Positions 33,367 through 42,367 of a stretch of DNA of 64,000 bases are shown piece by piece. Made by a program: the position numbers and the translations under genes. The first letter of the stretch is position 1; the number at the start of each line of letters is the position of its first letter. Below the pieces are notes generated by a model. The model saw only the letters and a list, made by a program, of their open reading frames with translations. It searched no databases and had not been told where the DNA came from. Source of the DNA: Streptomyces sp. NBC_00440 (lineage in GTDB: Bacteria; Actinomycetota; Actinomycetes; Streptomycetales; Streptomycetaceae); NCBI RefSeq assembly GCF_036014215.1, contig NZ_CP107921.1:4274001-4338000 (forward strand), in the 5' to 3' direction.

Positions 33367-33845
33367 TCACCCGGGGCTTGAGCCGGGTCGTGTCCGCTGA
33401 CCTGCGGAAACAGTCGCGGGGCGGTGCTTTTTAAAGGCCCGCCGGGCACCTTAGTGACCGCTGTTTACCGCCCCTCCTGGCACGTTATGGCACGCGGCGC
33501 GGCATCGCGTGCGTGTCATGTGGTGAGGCGTGGCAACCCGCCATCGGCTCCCGGCGAGTGAATTACCGGCGAACCGCCGGAGTTCCTCGCCGCGGCCCTG
33601 CTGACCGGAGTACGGAAGCTTCCGCTCAGCCTTGACCGTTGACTGACCGAGGTGTTCCGTGCCACGAGGCGCGAAGCCACAAGGCTGCTGTGATCACGCA
33701 TGGAGCAGGGGGGTGGATGTGATCTTCGCCAGCGATGTGTACGAGAAGAGTCGTCCGTGACTGATGATATGTACATCGCATGATGAGTCAGTGGCCCGGC
33801 GCCTGATCAGAAGGGTGGGCCGCTGACAAGCGCTGGGACAGAATA
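33367..33845. other. Non-coding left end of island B
   Basis: 479 bp with no supportable gene. Small open frames on both strands lack ribosome sites and coding bias. Composition is mixed and lower in G/C than the core genes. Confidence 0.4.
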
Positions 33846-34367
33846 TCAGTCGTCCAGTATCTGCCTGCAAAGTTGCGTGAAGGCGTCCAGTGCCTCATAG
33901 CTGCTTTCCTTGTGTCGCAACACCTCCGGTATGCCCACTGACATGTGGGCTGTGCGCATATATTGGCCCTCATTTGTAGCGATGGCGAGGGATAAGCTGT
34001 TCGCCCACACTCGCACGGCTCCTACGAGTTCCAGTGCTGCGGAATCGGATCTTGCTGGCCCTTCCAAAGCAACCAGACTCATCGGAGCGTCCAGCTTGGG
34101 TGCTAGCTCGCAGAACTGTTCCATAAGATCGCTAGCATTCGGCTCATCGTCTTCGTAGGCGTCCGTGGCTCTGCTGCCTACCCTGATCGCCTCAGAGGTT
34201 TGGCTCACAAGTTGGCTGTAGGCATCACGGCGCTGCTGACGACGCCAGTGCTCGTGCTGACTCTGCCGTTGTTCCCTACCTGCGAGCCGTGTAGACCCCA
34301 AGGTGCCCACGACACCGATGAGGCCGCCCACAAGTACACCTACTAAGCCCGCTGTGCCTTGGTCCAT
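33846..34367 (-). CDS. Hypothetical one-TM protein
   Basis: 173 residues from ATG 34367. The N-terminus has one glycine-rich span (AGLVGVLVGGLIGVVGTLGS) followed by a basic helix, REQRQSQHEHWRRQQRRDAY. The rest is a helical cytoplasmic domain. The layout resembles many small phage/island proteins of unknown role. The coding G/C content is notably low. No good ribosome site is visible. Confidence 0.6.
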   Translation of the reverse strand: MDQGTAGLVGVLVGGLIGVVGTLGSTRLAGREQRQSQHEHWRRQQRRDAYSQLVSQTSEAIRVGSRATDAYEDDEPNASDLMEQFCELAPKLDAPMSLVALEGPARSDSAALELVGAVRVWANSLSLAIATNEGQYMRTAHMSVGIPEVLRHKESSYEALDAFTQLCRQILDD

Positions 34368-34485
34368 GGCGCCAGTAAAGATGAGTTCATCGGCCTGCGG
34401 GTGCCCTTCGGGGCATAGGTGAGGGTGGCGGGCCGATGCTTGATGAACTTGCGGTGCCCCCCCTTTGGTCCCGTCCGCGGGCGAC

Positions 34486-34519
34486 AGAGGGCACGTACTG
34501 TCTCCAGTACGTGCCCTCT
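34486..34519. terminator. Intrinsic-terminator-like hairpin
   Basis: A perfect 15-bp stem, AGAGGGCACGTACTG/CAGTACGTGCCCTCT, with a TCTC loop, followed on the plus strand by a T-rich run. No gene reads into it; it sits beside a tRNA T-arm-like sequence at 34548-34570, as a captured tRNA terminator would. Confidence 0.75.
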
Positions 34520-34573
34520 GGTTTGCTATTTTACAGCTGTCAGAGTCGCGGGATTTGAACCTAAACCTCTTCG

Positions 34574-34810
34574 TCCCGAATGAGGTTCGAGTAAGATTGA
34601 TGCCTGCCAATTTTGCAAATTTGCAGGCCAGGGGGATTGTCTGAGTTGGTGCGGCGGTGCCTCGATCGGACTTCGAAGGGAGAACATCTCCCAGATTTCT
34701 CCCAGGCGTGGAGGGCTGCTGCATTCTGGGTGCGTCTTGGCAACGATTGCTGGCGCGAGTTTGCAGGTTCTGTCGGGTTCACGTTGGGAGATCGGGGAAC
34801 ACCGGTGCGG
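34574..34810. other. Non-coding stretch downstream of the unknown operon
   Basis: About 237 bp with no gene that can be supported. It separates the operon ending at 34811 from the tRNA-like scar. Confidence 0.35.
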
Positions 34811-35011
34811 TCATGGTGGCTCGGTTGCCTCTGTGGAGTCCTCCGGGAGATGGCCGTACAGGCGGTACCCCATCTCGTCAGGGTGCCGAGTGACGCGGGC
34901 CAGCCGCCAGGCTGCCTCGTACGACATACGTCCGTGGTTCTGGGTATGGAGCCGCACCGCCAGCAGGCTGGTGACCGGGTCGAGAAACCAGCGCAGGAGC
35001 ATCACCTTCAC
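34811..35011 (-). CDS. Small protein, last gene of the unknown operon
   Basis: 66 residues from GTG 35011, whose GTGA overlaps the stop of the SPFH-like gene by 4 bp. It is Arg/Leu-rich with LLRWFLDPVTSLLAVRLH, then MSYEAAWRLARVTRHPDEMGYRLYGHL. No family is recognised. The overlap and matching orientation are the main support. Confidence 0.55.
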   Translation of the reverse strand: MKVMLLRWFLDPVTSLLAVRLHTQNHGRMSYEAAWRLARVTRHPDEMGYRLYGHLPEDSTEATEPP

Positions 35012-35787
35012 TGGAACTCGCCGGCTATGGCGGTGAGGGCGCGGGAGGCGTCCTCACCGCCGAATGCCTCTACGGTGCCTGCGAGTAGGACGAGTAGTTC
35101 CTTGCATCCTTCGGGGGTCAACTTGCTGACGAAATCGTGTATCACCTGAGCGACAACGACCCACCGCTGTCCGGGCTGCCACTGTCTGACTGTGCGGACC
35201 AGATCTTCGAGATCCGTACCGGCTGGCGGTCCGCCGAGGCGGGGCCAGTTCTCGGCTGAGCCTTCCAGAGCGGTGTAGAGCCGGGCGGCGGCGGGGCTGG
35301 CGAGGATGTGATCTCGCAGGAAGTCCTCGCGTGCTTTGGCCTGGCGACGGGCCAGCTCGTCCAGCTCTAGTTCGCGGCGCAGCAGCTCTTCCTGACGACG
35401 GTGGTTCTGCTGCAGCTGTTCCGCGGCGAACGCGGCCTTCCGGGTTGATTCGTCCACTTCGATGCTCACGGTGGCGCCCACGACGATTACGCCCACGCCT
35501 CCGAGGGGCAGGGCTTCGGCGAGTGCGGTGCCAATGTCCTGCTCGGCGGCGTCAGGACGGAGGACATCGCAGGCGGCGGCCGCCTCATCGATCACGGCTC
35601 TGACGAGCTGCCCGACTGCGTACGGGGACCCAGGGATGTGGGTGTCGTCCTGGCGCCGCCAGGTCGCTCGGACATGTGCGCAGAAGTGGAGCGTTGGGTC
35701 CGCGCTACGTGGCCGGTCTGAGAAAGTGGAGACCCAGGTGGCGCCGCCCGGCTGGGAGGCGCCTTTGGGGGTGGGGCGGCGCTTCAT
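35008..35787 (-). CDS. SPFH/band-7-like coiled-coil protein
   Basis: 259 residues from ATG 35787, overlapping the stop of the ATPase-like gene by 4 bp. Residues 20-115 resemble a band-7/SPFH fold (LHFCAHVRATWR, ATVSIEVDESTRKAA). A charged coiled coil follows (QQNHRRQEELLRRELELDELARRQAKAREDFLRDHIL), then a helical C-terminus. SPFH proteins form membrane-linked ring or cage scaffolds, but no membrane span is obvious here. It may scaffold the ATPase-like protein encoded just upstream. The assignment is tentative. Confidence 0.6.
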   Translation of the reverse strand: MKRRPTPKGASQPGGATWVSTFSDRPRSADPTLHFCAHVRATWRRQDDTHIPGSPYAVGQLVRAVIDEAAAACDVLRPDAAEQDIGTALAEALPLGGVGVIVVGATVSIEVDESTRKAAFAAEQLQQNHRRQEELLRRELELDELARRQAKAREDFLRDHILASPAAARLYTALEGSAENWPRLGGPPAGTDLEDLVRTVRQWQPGQRWVVVAQVIHDFVSKLTPEGCKELLVLLAGTVEAFGGEDASRALTAIAGEFQ

Positions 35788-38360
35788 GCGGCCTCGTGCT
35801 CCTCTGACTTGTCTGCCTCGGGGTGTTCCTGCAGCAGAAGCTTCTGGACCTTGGCCAGATCGGCGTCGAGGAGGGAGGAGAGTTCGAGCTTCAGGTTTGC
35901 CCGGTCGGGCGAATACGGGCGGTTTTCACCCTGGACCCACACTTGTGAGCAGGTACGCAGGGCCTCACGCAGGGTCGGGCCTTCAGGGCCGCGGACGTCC
36001 ACGGCCCGCCGAAGGGTGTCGAGGACGATCTGCCGTAGAGGGGGTCGCTCAAGGGCCGCATCGAGCCACAGGAAGATGGCCCGGTCGAGTTCGCGATCCC
36101 CCGCTGCTCCGGTCGCCTGACGCAGGAGAGTGCGCCACCCGGTGACAAGGCCGGCGATTGGAGGGCGGAAGTCTTCCTCTTCGTCGGTGTCCGGGCTGGT
36201 GTCACTGTGGAGCACCAGCGGCACTCGGTCGGCTTCTGGTGCAGACGACGCGGCGAGAGCCGTGAACGTTCGGTGGCCGACAGTGTCCCGGATCTTCTCG
36301 TCACCGCACCAATCGACGACGTACCCGAAGAGCGTCTTCCGGATGGAGGTGTCCGCCCACAGCACCCGGATCGCTTCGCGCAGGCTGTCCACGACCTCCG
36401 TCAGCCCGCTGTTGGCCACGTTCTTGAGACGGCGTAGCGCCTTCCCAGTGTGACGCCGCCCGAACTGTCCGGTGCAGACCTCGACGACCGCCTGTTGGAG
36501 TGAGGGCTCTTTGCGCTTGGCCCATGACAGCAACAGGGAGTGCACGTACGGAGCGCTGGCTGCGTGAATCGCTGCGTTGTCGAGCAACTTGACAGCCAAG
36601 GGCCACAACTCCTTGTCCGTGCCGTGGGCGTACCAAGCCGTGACGATCTCCTCTAATGGTTCTTGTCTGCGATGGCGCACGGCCCAGCGCAGCGCGAACT
36701 CACTGATGCGGCCTGCCAAGGCACGGCGGGCGTCCTTGGTGATGGTCTCCAGGGCCTCCTTGTTCGTTCCTGTGTCGTCGAAGGGGACCTGGGCGAGCCA
36801 CTTCAAGAAGGAGGTGCGGGCCAGCGGGCGATCGTTCCAGAAGTACTCGATCGCGGCGTCGTCCCAGTGCGCGCGGTTGAAATGGAGGGTCCCGTCTTCC
36901 TCGCGCCGCGCATCGATGGCCTTGGTCATGGCGATCACCCCCGGAGCCTGTTGCCCGTGGACGGGGACAGGGGTGTCGCGTTTGTCGAGGGTGTCGGTCA
37001 ATTCGGCGGCTTTGGCATACACATGGCCCACCGGGTCGCCGCGCAGGACCGCTGCGGTCAGGAGGAAGTTCCGTTCGAAGCTGGTCCGGACGCGGTTTTC
37101 TGGTTCGTGCCACTCGTAGAGGGCGTCCTCCCAGTTGCTGAGGACGGCCTCGACATTGGCGATCTGTTCGTCGAGGGAGCGGCGCCGCTCGGCAGAAGCC
37201 TGCTGCGCCGAATCGCGGGCTACGTCAGAGACGTCATCGGCCGCGAGGCGCTCGGCCTTCCGGTGCTCATCGAGCATGAGGGGAGTGACGTTCAAGATGT
37301 CCGTGGGAGTCATGCCGCCGATGAGGCGGCGTATGCCGGTGCTGCCGAGCCAGGCACTGACCGGGAACGCTGGCTCCTGTGCCAGCAGCCAGCGTGTGGC
37401 GATGTCGTGGGGGTGGATCTCGCCCAGATCCGGCGCGGCACTCGGCGGTGCACCGTGGCTGATTCGTCGCCACTGTTCCGGGCGGGTCAGGACGATGAGT
37501 CGGTTGTCCCGTCGGGCCAGCTGCTCACCGAGCTTTCCCAGGCCGGAACCGAATGTGTCGGCTACCTGGAAGCCGTCTTCGTCTGGCGGGAGTTCGAGCA
37601 GGAAGCCGCATCGGCGGTCATGAGGCAGGCGTCGCGCGGGGAAGTGCTGGGAGCCGCCGAAGGAGAGTGGGCGTGCTTCTGTGATCAAGCCTTCTTCCAC
37701 GAGCTGGTCGAGAAGGGAGTATGCAGTCGTGGTTCTGCTGCTGTTCGGCGGGCGGTTGATAACCAGTACGGAACCCGAAGGCCGGAGGCTCTCAAGGGCC
37801 TGGGTGAAGGGGCTACTGGTCCGGTCTGTGTCCTCGGAGCGGGGCTTGGCATAAACCCTCCGGATCACTGCCAAGTATTCGGCGTCGATGGGCGCGTCTG
37901 CGTCCAGGGTCTGCTCGAACACGTATTTCGTGCCGATCATCTCGCCCAGGTTGATTAACGCGCGCTGGAGCGTGGCCGCCTGCCCGACGGCTTCGATCGC
38001 CTCGGGGGACGGTGGTGGCGTCCTGCCCTGCTCAGTTTCTCGCTGTGCTGCGGGTTCAGGGCTGTTCGGTGGGATGGCAGGGGCAGGGGGATACGACGGG
38101 AGCGCGGGTCCTGACTCTGAGCTCGCCGGCGCGGTCACTTCGGGGCGAGCGCGCGCTGCAGACTCGGTATTGGTCTCTGAGACTGCCGCGGGCGCGTCGG
38201 CGGAGGCGGCGGGGCCCTCCGTATGGTCGGTCTGGTCTTCGTTGCAGTACCGGTCGAGTAGCCGTGGAGGCACGCGCGAATCTTCGGCAGCGCTGTACGG
38301 GTTCCCGGTCGCCGGAACGGACTGCTGCCGGGCGAAGTCCTGCTCGTTGTCTAGGGTCAT
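35784..38360 (-). CDS. Large protein with degenerate P-loop ATPase domain and helical repeats
   Basis: 858 residues from ATG 38360. Residues 1-125 are acidic, Pro/Ala-rich and probably disordered. Residues 140-340 look like a P-loop domain: SVLVINRPPNSSRTTTAYSL (about 197-216) sits where Walker A should be but lacks the Gly-Lys, GFLLELPPDE may be Walker B and RLIVLTRPEQW a sensor strand. The remaining 500 residues are helical, HEAT/TPR-like. The shape recalls STAND-type or effector NTPases of bacterial conflict systems with altered nucleotide binding. It is second in an operon of four. Confidence 0.6.
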   Translation of the reverse strand: MTLDNEQDFARQQSVPATGNPYSAAEDSRVPPRLLDRYCNEDQTDHTEGPAASADAPAAVSETNTESAARARPEVTAPASSESGPALPSYPPAPAIPPNSPEPAAQRETEQGRTPPPSPEAIEAVGQAATLQRALINLGEMIGTKYVFEQTLDADAPIDAEYLAVIRRVYAKPRSEDTDRTSSPFTQALESLRPSGSVLVINRPPNSSRTTTAYSLLDQLVEEGLITEARPLSFGGSQHFPARRLPHDRRCGFLLELPPDEDGFQVADTFGSGLGKLGEQLARRDNRLIVLTRPEQWRRISHGAPPSAAPDLGEIHPHDIATRWLLAQEPAFPVSAWLGSTGIRRLIGGMTPTDILNVTPLMLDEHRKAERLAADDVSDVARDSAQQASAERRRSLDEQIANVEAVLSNWEDALYEWHEPENRVRTSFERNFLLTAAVLRGDPVGHVYAKAAELTDTLDKRDTPVPVHGQQAPGVIAMTKAIDARREEDGTLHFNRAHWDDAAIEYFWNDRPLARTSFLKWLAQVPFDDTGTNKEALETITKDARRALAGRISEFALRWAVRHRRQEPLEEIVTAWYAHGTDKELWPLAVKLLDNAAIHAASAPYVHSLLLSWAKRKEPSLQQAVVEVCTGQFGRRHTGKALRRLKNVANSGLTEVVDSLREAIRVLWADTSIRKTLFGYVVDWCGDEKIRDTVGHRTFTALAASSAPEADRVPLVLHSDTSPDTDEEEDFRPPIAGLVTGWRTLLRQATGAAGDRELDRAIFLWLDAALERPPLRQIVLDTLRRAVDVRGPEGPTLREALRTCSQVWVQGENRPYSPDRANLKLELSSLLDADLAKVQKLLLQEHPEADKSEEHEAA

Positions 38361-38375
38361 CGGTTGCGCCGCCTC

Positions 38376-38903
38376 TCAGCCGATGGTTCCGTCGATCTCG
38401 ACGCCGACTTGTTCCGCCGCCGCCTCAATGACCCTCGCGGACTGGTCCACGCGCACGCGGCCCGTCCTGGAAATGTCCTGTGCGCGTACACCGACCTGGC
38501 TGCCGGTGAGCTGTTCCGCGCGCTGCGTGACGGAGACGCCGGGGCGCGAGGGCCGCTCCTCCTCGTCGCCGAAGGGCAGTTGCCGCCCGTAGATCTCCTC
38601 CAAGTCCAGGCGGAGTGCACCCAGTAGATCCCTGAGCCCCGGACCGTCTGCCTGCATCAGCGCCGGACGTGTCAGATACACCTGGAGTGCGCCGCGGGCC
38701 TCGGTGATGCGCTCGATCCGTGCAGAGGAAAGTTCAGCCGGTCGGACGGTCAACGGACCTACCTGGCCTTCGACGTGCTCCGGTTCCTCCACGGGAACCC
38801 GACCCGCACGTCGATCGAGGACCGCTCCGGCTCGGTCGAACAGGAACTTGACCGCCTCAGTGAGTGCGGTGCCGGCAAGCATGGGAAACGTCAGTGGATC
38901 CAC
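38376..38903 (-). CDS. Hypothetical protein, first gene of the unknown operon
   Basis: 175 residues from ATG 38903. The N-terminus MDPLTFPMLAGTALTEAVKFLFDRAGAVLDRR is an amphipathic or weakly hydrophobic helix that could bind a membrane or a partner. The middle has VGPLTVRPAELSSARIERI and an acidic loop. A C-terminal segment, RVRVDQSARVIEAAAEQVGVEIDG, follows. No family is recognised. It lies 15 bp upstream of the ATPase-like gene. Confidence 0.6.
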   Translation of the reverse strand: MDPLTFPMLAGTALTEAVKFLFDRAGAVLDRRAGRVPVEEPEHVEGQVGPLTVRPAELSSARIERITEARGALQVYLTRPALMQADGPGLRDLLGALRLDLEEIYGRQLPFGDEEERPSRPGVSVTQRAEQLTGSQVGVRAQDISRTGRVRVDQSARVIEAAAEQVGVEIDGTIG

Positions 38904-39842
38904 GGATGTGCCCTCCCCGTTGATTGCGCGTCCCGCTGTGTACGCGGGCGCAAAACCTGACTGACGGTACGGTTGCTGTCACTCAGAGAGAAGGGCTGTT
39001 CCGGTCGCTCACGGTGATGTCCCGAATGCGCCTGGCGTTCATGTGTGCGATGCCCTTGACGTGGGCGTGGTTCGATAGTGCTCGGCCGATATGCATATGG
39101 CAGACGCACTTCCGGCCGGAATCATGTGGAATGGCCCGCACGCGAGCTGCTTGGCGTGGCCGAAACGCAGAAAAGGAGCGTCCTTCACCTACATCGGCAG
39201 CAGCAGCTCAGAGATCAGAGAGGAGCTGTACAGCGAGTGCCGCGAAGCTGTCCAAGGGCATCGGGAAGGTCTTCGACGCGATGCTCTCCTGCCCCTCCTA
39301 CCAGGTGACATTGGGCAGCACTGTCATCGACATGGGCACTCAGGAGTCGGCCGCGCCGAACTCGGCGACGGGCAGTGGAGCCAACTGCTCGCCTTCTCCG
39401 CAGGCGGGTGGCGCAGCGTCGTCAAGCAGACGGCGATCCGCGCCGGCAGCATCCTGGTGGTCGTCTATGGTGCTCCTGGCCTGGTTGAGACCCATCTGGC
39501 GAAGGCTGTCGACAAGGCTCACCCCACAAGGTGCGCATGCCCGCCATGCCACCTTCGCGTCAGTCGCAGGCCAGTCCGTGGAAGGTATTGCGGATGTCCG
39601 TCAGAGGTTGGCGGTCGCGGGTGTAGTAGAGCTTGTTGGTCAGGAGCACCGCCCGTCGCCGTTGACGCGGCGAGATCCACATGCCGCCGCGCCCGGCATC
39701 GCCCCCGCCGATGACGTCTGAGTCCACTACGGCTTCACCGGCACCTCGGGCTACGGGGCGCAGGTGTTCGTCGGCCCTGCGGCAGCGCTGCATGGGTAAC
39801 CCATCCGTACAGGGCGTTGCGCGGCGCATTACCCTGCCGAGC
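38904..39842. other. Gene-poor, scrambled segment
   Basis: About 940 bp between the divergent unknown operon and HAD gene. Overlapping open frames in several phases (39091-39714 plus, 38924-39721 plus) disagree and lack ribosome sites. Scattered runs such as RSVVKQTAIRAGSILVVVYGAP read like decayed coding sequence. The stretch also contains the hydrolase-like fragment annotated separately. Confidence 0.4.
39563..39722 (-). pseudogene. Possible serine-hydrolase C-terminal fragment
   Basis: The minus strand reads MWISPRQRRRAVLLTNKLYY followed by TRDRQPLTDIRNTFHGLACD and a stop. This is similar in wording to the C-terminal end of beta-lactamase-like serine hydrolases (...GTSLWIDP...VLLTNRV...). 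The upstream catalytic region is absent. Weak, by-eye evidence. Confidence 0.35.
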
Positions 39843-40502
39843 ATGATTCGCGCTGTGGTGTTCGATGTCGGTGAGTGCCTTGTGGACGAGACCCGTGAGT
39901 ATGGGACCTGGGCGGACTGGCTGGGAGTGCCGCGGCATACTTTCGCGGCGATGTTCGGGGCGGTCGTCGCGCAGGGGCGGGATTACCGTGAGACGTTCCA
40001 GGAGTTCCGGCCGGGGTTCGACCTGGCCGAGGAGCGGGACAGGCGAGCCGAGGCCGGCAAGCCGGAGTGGTTCGGCGAGGACGACCTCTATCCCGATGTG
40101 CGGCCGACCCTGGCTGGGCTGCGCGAGGCCGGTCTCTGGGTCGGCATCGCCGGCAATCAGACCGTGCGGGCCGGCGGTCTGTTGCGTGGGCTGGATCTGC
40201 CGTCCGATCTCATCGCTACCAGCGACGACTGGGGTGCGTCGAAGCCTGATGTGAAGTTCTTCGAGCATGTCATCGAGGCGACGCCTGCCGAGCCGGGCGA
40301 GATTCTGTACGTCGGCGACCGGCTCGACAACGACATTCGCCCGGCCGTGCAGGCCGGGCTGCTGACAGCGCTGATCCGTCGGGGCCCCTGGGGCACGATC
40401 CAGCAGCGTGATCCGGAGGCCGACGCGATCACCACGATGCGGATCGACTCGCTGGCGGAGCTGCCGGGGAGGATCGCCAGGTTCAACGCTGGAGAGCGCT
40501 GA
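39843..40502 (+). CDS. HAD-superfamily hydrolase
   Basis: 219 residues from ATG 39843. HAD motifs in order: I VVFDVGECLVDET with nucleophile Asp8, II IAGNQT, III SKPDVKFF with Lys, IV YVGDRLDNDI. The second Asp of motif I is replaced by Gly10, as in some dehalogenase/epoxide-hydrolase-like HAD members, so phosphatase activity is uncertain. A small helical cap lies between motifs I and II. Cytoplasmic. Its 3' end overlaps the convergent XRE-TPR gene by 20 bp. Confidence 0.85.
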   Translation: MIRAVVFDVGECLVDETREYGTWADWLGVPRHTFAAMFGAVVAQGRDYRETFQEFRPGFDLAEERDRRAEAGKPEWFGEDDLYPDVRPTLAGLREAGLWVGIAGNQTVRAGGLLRGLDLPSDLIATSDDWGASKPDVKFFEHVIEATPAEPGEILYVGDRLDNDIRPAVQAGLLTALIRRGPWGTIQQRDPEADAITTMRIDSLAELPGRIARFNAGER

Positions 40503-41757
40503 CCGTCGTCCCCCAGTCGTAGAGCCGGTCGTCGAAGTCCCGGACACACTGCTCGTTCTGCCACGGAGCGAGCGTGCGCCGCACTTCGCGTACGCGGTCC
40601 ATGCCTGTGGCGTACCAGGTGGCGGCGAGCTGGTCGAGGGCCTGGCCGGCGTAGTGGCATGCCTCCTGCGGATTGCCGTCGGCTGCTGCCACCGCGGCCA
40701 GGTCTCCGAGGACGACGGTGCGTTGCTTGGCGGACTCGGGCGGCAGGTCTTCGAGGACCTGCTGAAGGGTCTCGCGGGCCTGAGGGATGCGACCCGCTTT
40801 GAGCTGAGTGTTGCCCTTGAAGGCCGCCAGGCGGGCGGAGCCGAACCAGTCCATCCACACGGGAGTGGTGTGCTCGGAACCGGCGGTGAGGATGTCTTCG
40901 GCGTGGCTGATGAGGTTCAGGGCGGTGCGGGTGTTGCCGCAGCGGGTCTCGCACTCGGCTTCGACGGCGTCCAGCCAGGCGTGGAACTCGGCAGACGCGG
41001 GGCCGCGGCGGGCGTAGGTGCGGGCCGCCACCATCCGCTCCACTGCCGCCTCGCGTTCGCCTGCCCAGCCCGGGATGAAGGCCGTATGCGCGAGGATCGC
41101 GGATCCCAGAAGCGGATCATCCGCCTCGCCGGCGGCCTGGAGAGCGCGGAGCAACGTGTCACCGGCCTGGTCGGGTTGGCGGAGGTCGAAGAACTCAATG
41201 CGGCCTGCCAGCAGGTAGGACTCGGCGAGTGCGGCTGCGAGCCGGTGCCGGGCCGGTTCGACCGTCTCGGGCAGAAGCGCGCAGCCCAGCCGCGCGTGCT
41301 CCAGAACCGCGGGGTGGAGAGTGGCCGGCGCGACCGACCAGTACAGGTACCGATGGGAACGGGTCACGGCTTCGAAGTTGGCTCCGACGCTGATCGGTTG
41401 TGTGATTGCGACGGATTGGGTGGGCACCGTGGCCAGGCGCGTGCCGGGCATGGAACGGGCCGTCGAGGTTGGGCGGGTCTGACCACCCGAATGTTGTCCT
41501 GAGCCCCAGGGAGCGGTGAAGCCGAGATCTTCGGCCTCCTGACCCAGCAGATGGGTGAGCACGCGACGGATGTCCGGCTGGGGCCACGGCGGATTGTCGG
41601 ACTCCCACCGCCGGACCTGGCGGACACCAACGGCCAGTCCCCGGATGCCGAGCTGCGGTGCGTCGCTCGTGATGGCGTCCGCGAGGGCCTGCTGCGAGTT
41701 GTAGCCAGCCGCCACCCGGGCGGCTTTGAGGCGAGTGTTGCCTATGGGACGGGACAT
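40483..41757 (-). CDS. XRE-family regulator with tetratricopeptide-like C-terminus
   Basis: 424 residues from ATG 41757, directly after GGAGGAGTC. Residues 8-75 form a Cro/CI-type HTH region (TRLKAARVAAGYNSQQALADAI, VRQVRRWESDNPPWPQPD). Residues 150-415 are helical TPR-like repeats (LLAGRIEFFDLRQPDQAGDTLLRALQ, AGRIPQARETLQQVLEDLPP). Such proteins bind peptides or small proteins through the TPR part. It is divergent from the radical SAM gene set, and the shared region carries a 13-bp inverted repeat, so it is the probable regulator. Confidence 0.82.
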   Translation of the reverse strand: MSRPIGNTRLKAARVAAGYNSQQALADAITSDAPQLGIRGLAVGVRQVRRWESDNPPWPQPDIRRVLTHLLGQEAEDLGFTAPWGSGQHSGGQTRPTSTARSMPGTRLATVPTQSVAITQPISVGANFEAVTRSHRYLYWSVAPATLHPAVLEHARLGCALLPETVEPARHRLAAALAESYLLAGRIEFFDLRQPDQAGDTLLRALQAAGEADDPLLGSAILAHTAFIPGWAGEREAAVERMVAARTYARRGPASAEFHAWLDAVEAECETRCGNTRTALNLISHAEDILTAGSEHTTPVWMDWFGSARLAAFKGNTQLKAGRIPQARETLQQVLEDLPPESAKQRTVVLGDLAAVAAADGNPQEACHYAGQALDQLAATWYATGMDRVREVRRTLAPWQNEQCVRDFDDRLYDWGTTVSALQR

Positions 41758-41959
41758 GACTCCTCCGTGGTATCGGAACCTCACCTGAGGCTCTCACGCT
41801 ACGTCCCCTTCGCGGCACCAACTCATCAACCAGGTGAATGGAAGCCCTCTTGGAGTCCTCTGAGTGACCCTTTGAAGTCCTCGAAGGGGACGTAAGGTCT
41901 CGCGAGGATGACACCTCCGCACATTCAAGCCTCAGTGCTCAGTGAGGAGTTGTCCCTTC
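41758..41959. promoter_or_regulatory. Divergent control region with 13-bp inverted repeat
   Basis: A 13-bp perfect inverted repeat, TACGTCCCCTTCG at 41800-41812 and CGAAGGGGACGTA at 41882-41894, flanks about 69 bp. Two further related half-sites, AGTCCTCTGAG and AGTCCTCGAAG, lie at about 41851 and 41875. It is a good candidate operator for the XRE-TPR protein acting on both directions. Confidence 0.6.
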
Positions 41960-42367
41960 GTGTCACAAGAGACCCCGGAACCACCCACGATGCGCACGGT
42001 AGGAAGCTGCGAGATCCAGGGCGCCGGATTCCGCTGGGACGCCGTACGCGTGCCTCGAAGCCTCGGGGCGCGTGTGCTGGTCGCTCTCGGTTCTCGTAGC
42101 GGTGCTGTGATCGAAGATCCGCGTGAACCGGCCCTCTACTGGTTCGTACGGACGGGCACCGCGGCCGTCTGGGACGTGCCTGACACGCGACCACTCGGCC
42201 TGTCCCAGCACCTTGTCGTCCCTCCACCGCATCGCATGCGCGGGCCTGGTCCCCACTGGCGGATCTGTCCCGAGAACGGCCAGATGTTGACGGACGCCCA
42301 GGTCCTTCACGCGGCAGTCGAAGGCGTGACAGCTCCTCTCCGAGCACCAGTTACGGAGACGACATGA
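41960..42367 (+). CDS. Hypothetical protein upstream of the radical SAM gene
   Basis: 135 residues from GTG 41960 (GAGGAG 10 nt upstream); starts at 41942 or 41990 are possible. A compact alpha/beta protein with DAVRVPRSLGARVLVALG, GAVIEDPREPALYWFVRTGTAA and WDVPDTRPL, similar in style to a small conserved Streptomyces family I cannot name. Its stop overlaps the next start (ATGA). Confidence 0.65.
   Translation: MSQETPEPPTMRTVGSCEIQGAGFRWDAVRVPRSLGARVLVALGSRSGAVIEDPREPALYWFVRTGTAAVWDVPDTRPLGLSQHLVVPPPHRMRGPGPHWRICPENGQMLTDAQVLHAAVEGVTAPLRAPVTETT

Noticed and set aside
32510..33370. CRISPR or other array in the repeat-rich island edge
   Set aside because: The three tRNA-derived repeats are kilobases apart with no regular spacers; no CRISPR array was seen anywhere in the window.
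33516..33776. 86-residue minus-strand open frame in the left end of island B
   Set aside because: Ser/Arg-rich, no ribosome site and no domain.
39091..39714. 207-residue plus-strand open frame
   Set aside because: Composition changes along the frame, no ribosome site, overlaps competing frames; treated as decayed sequence.
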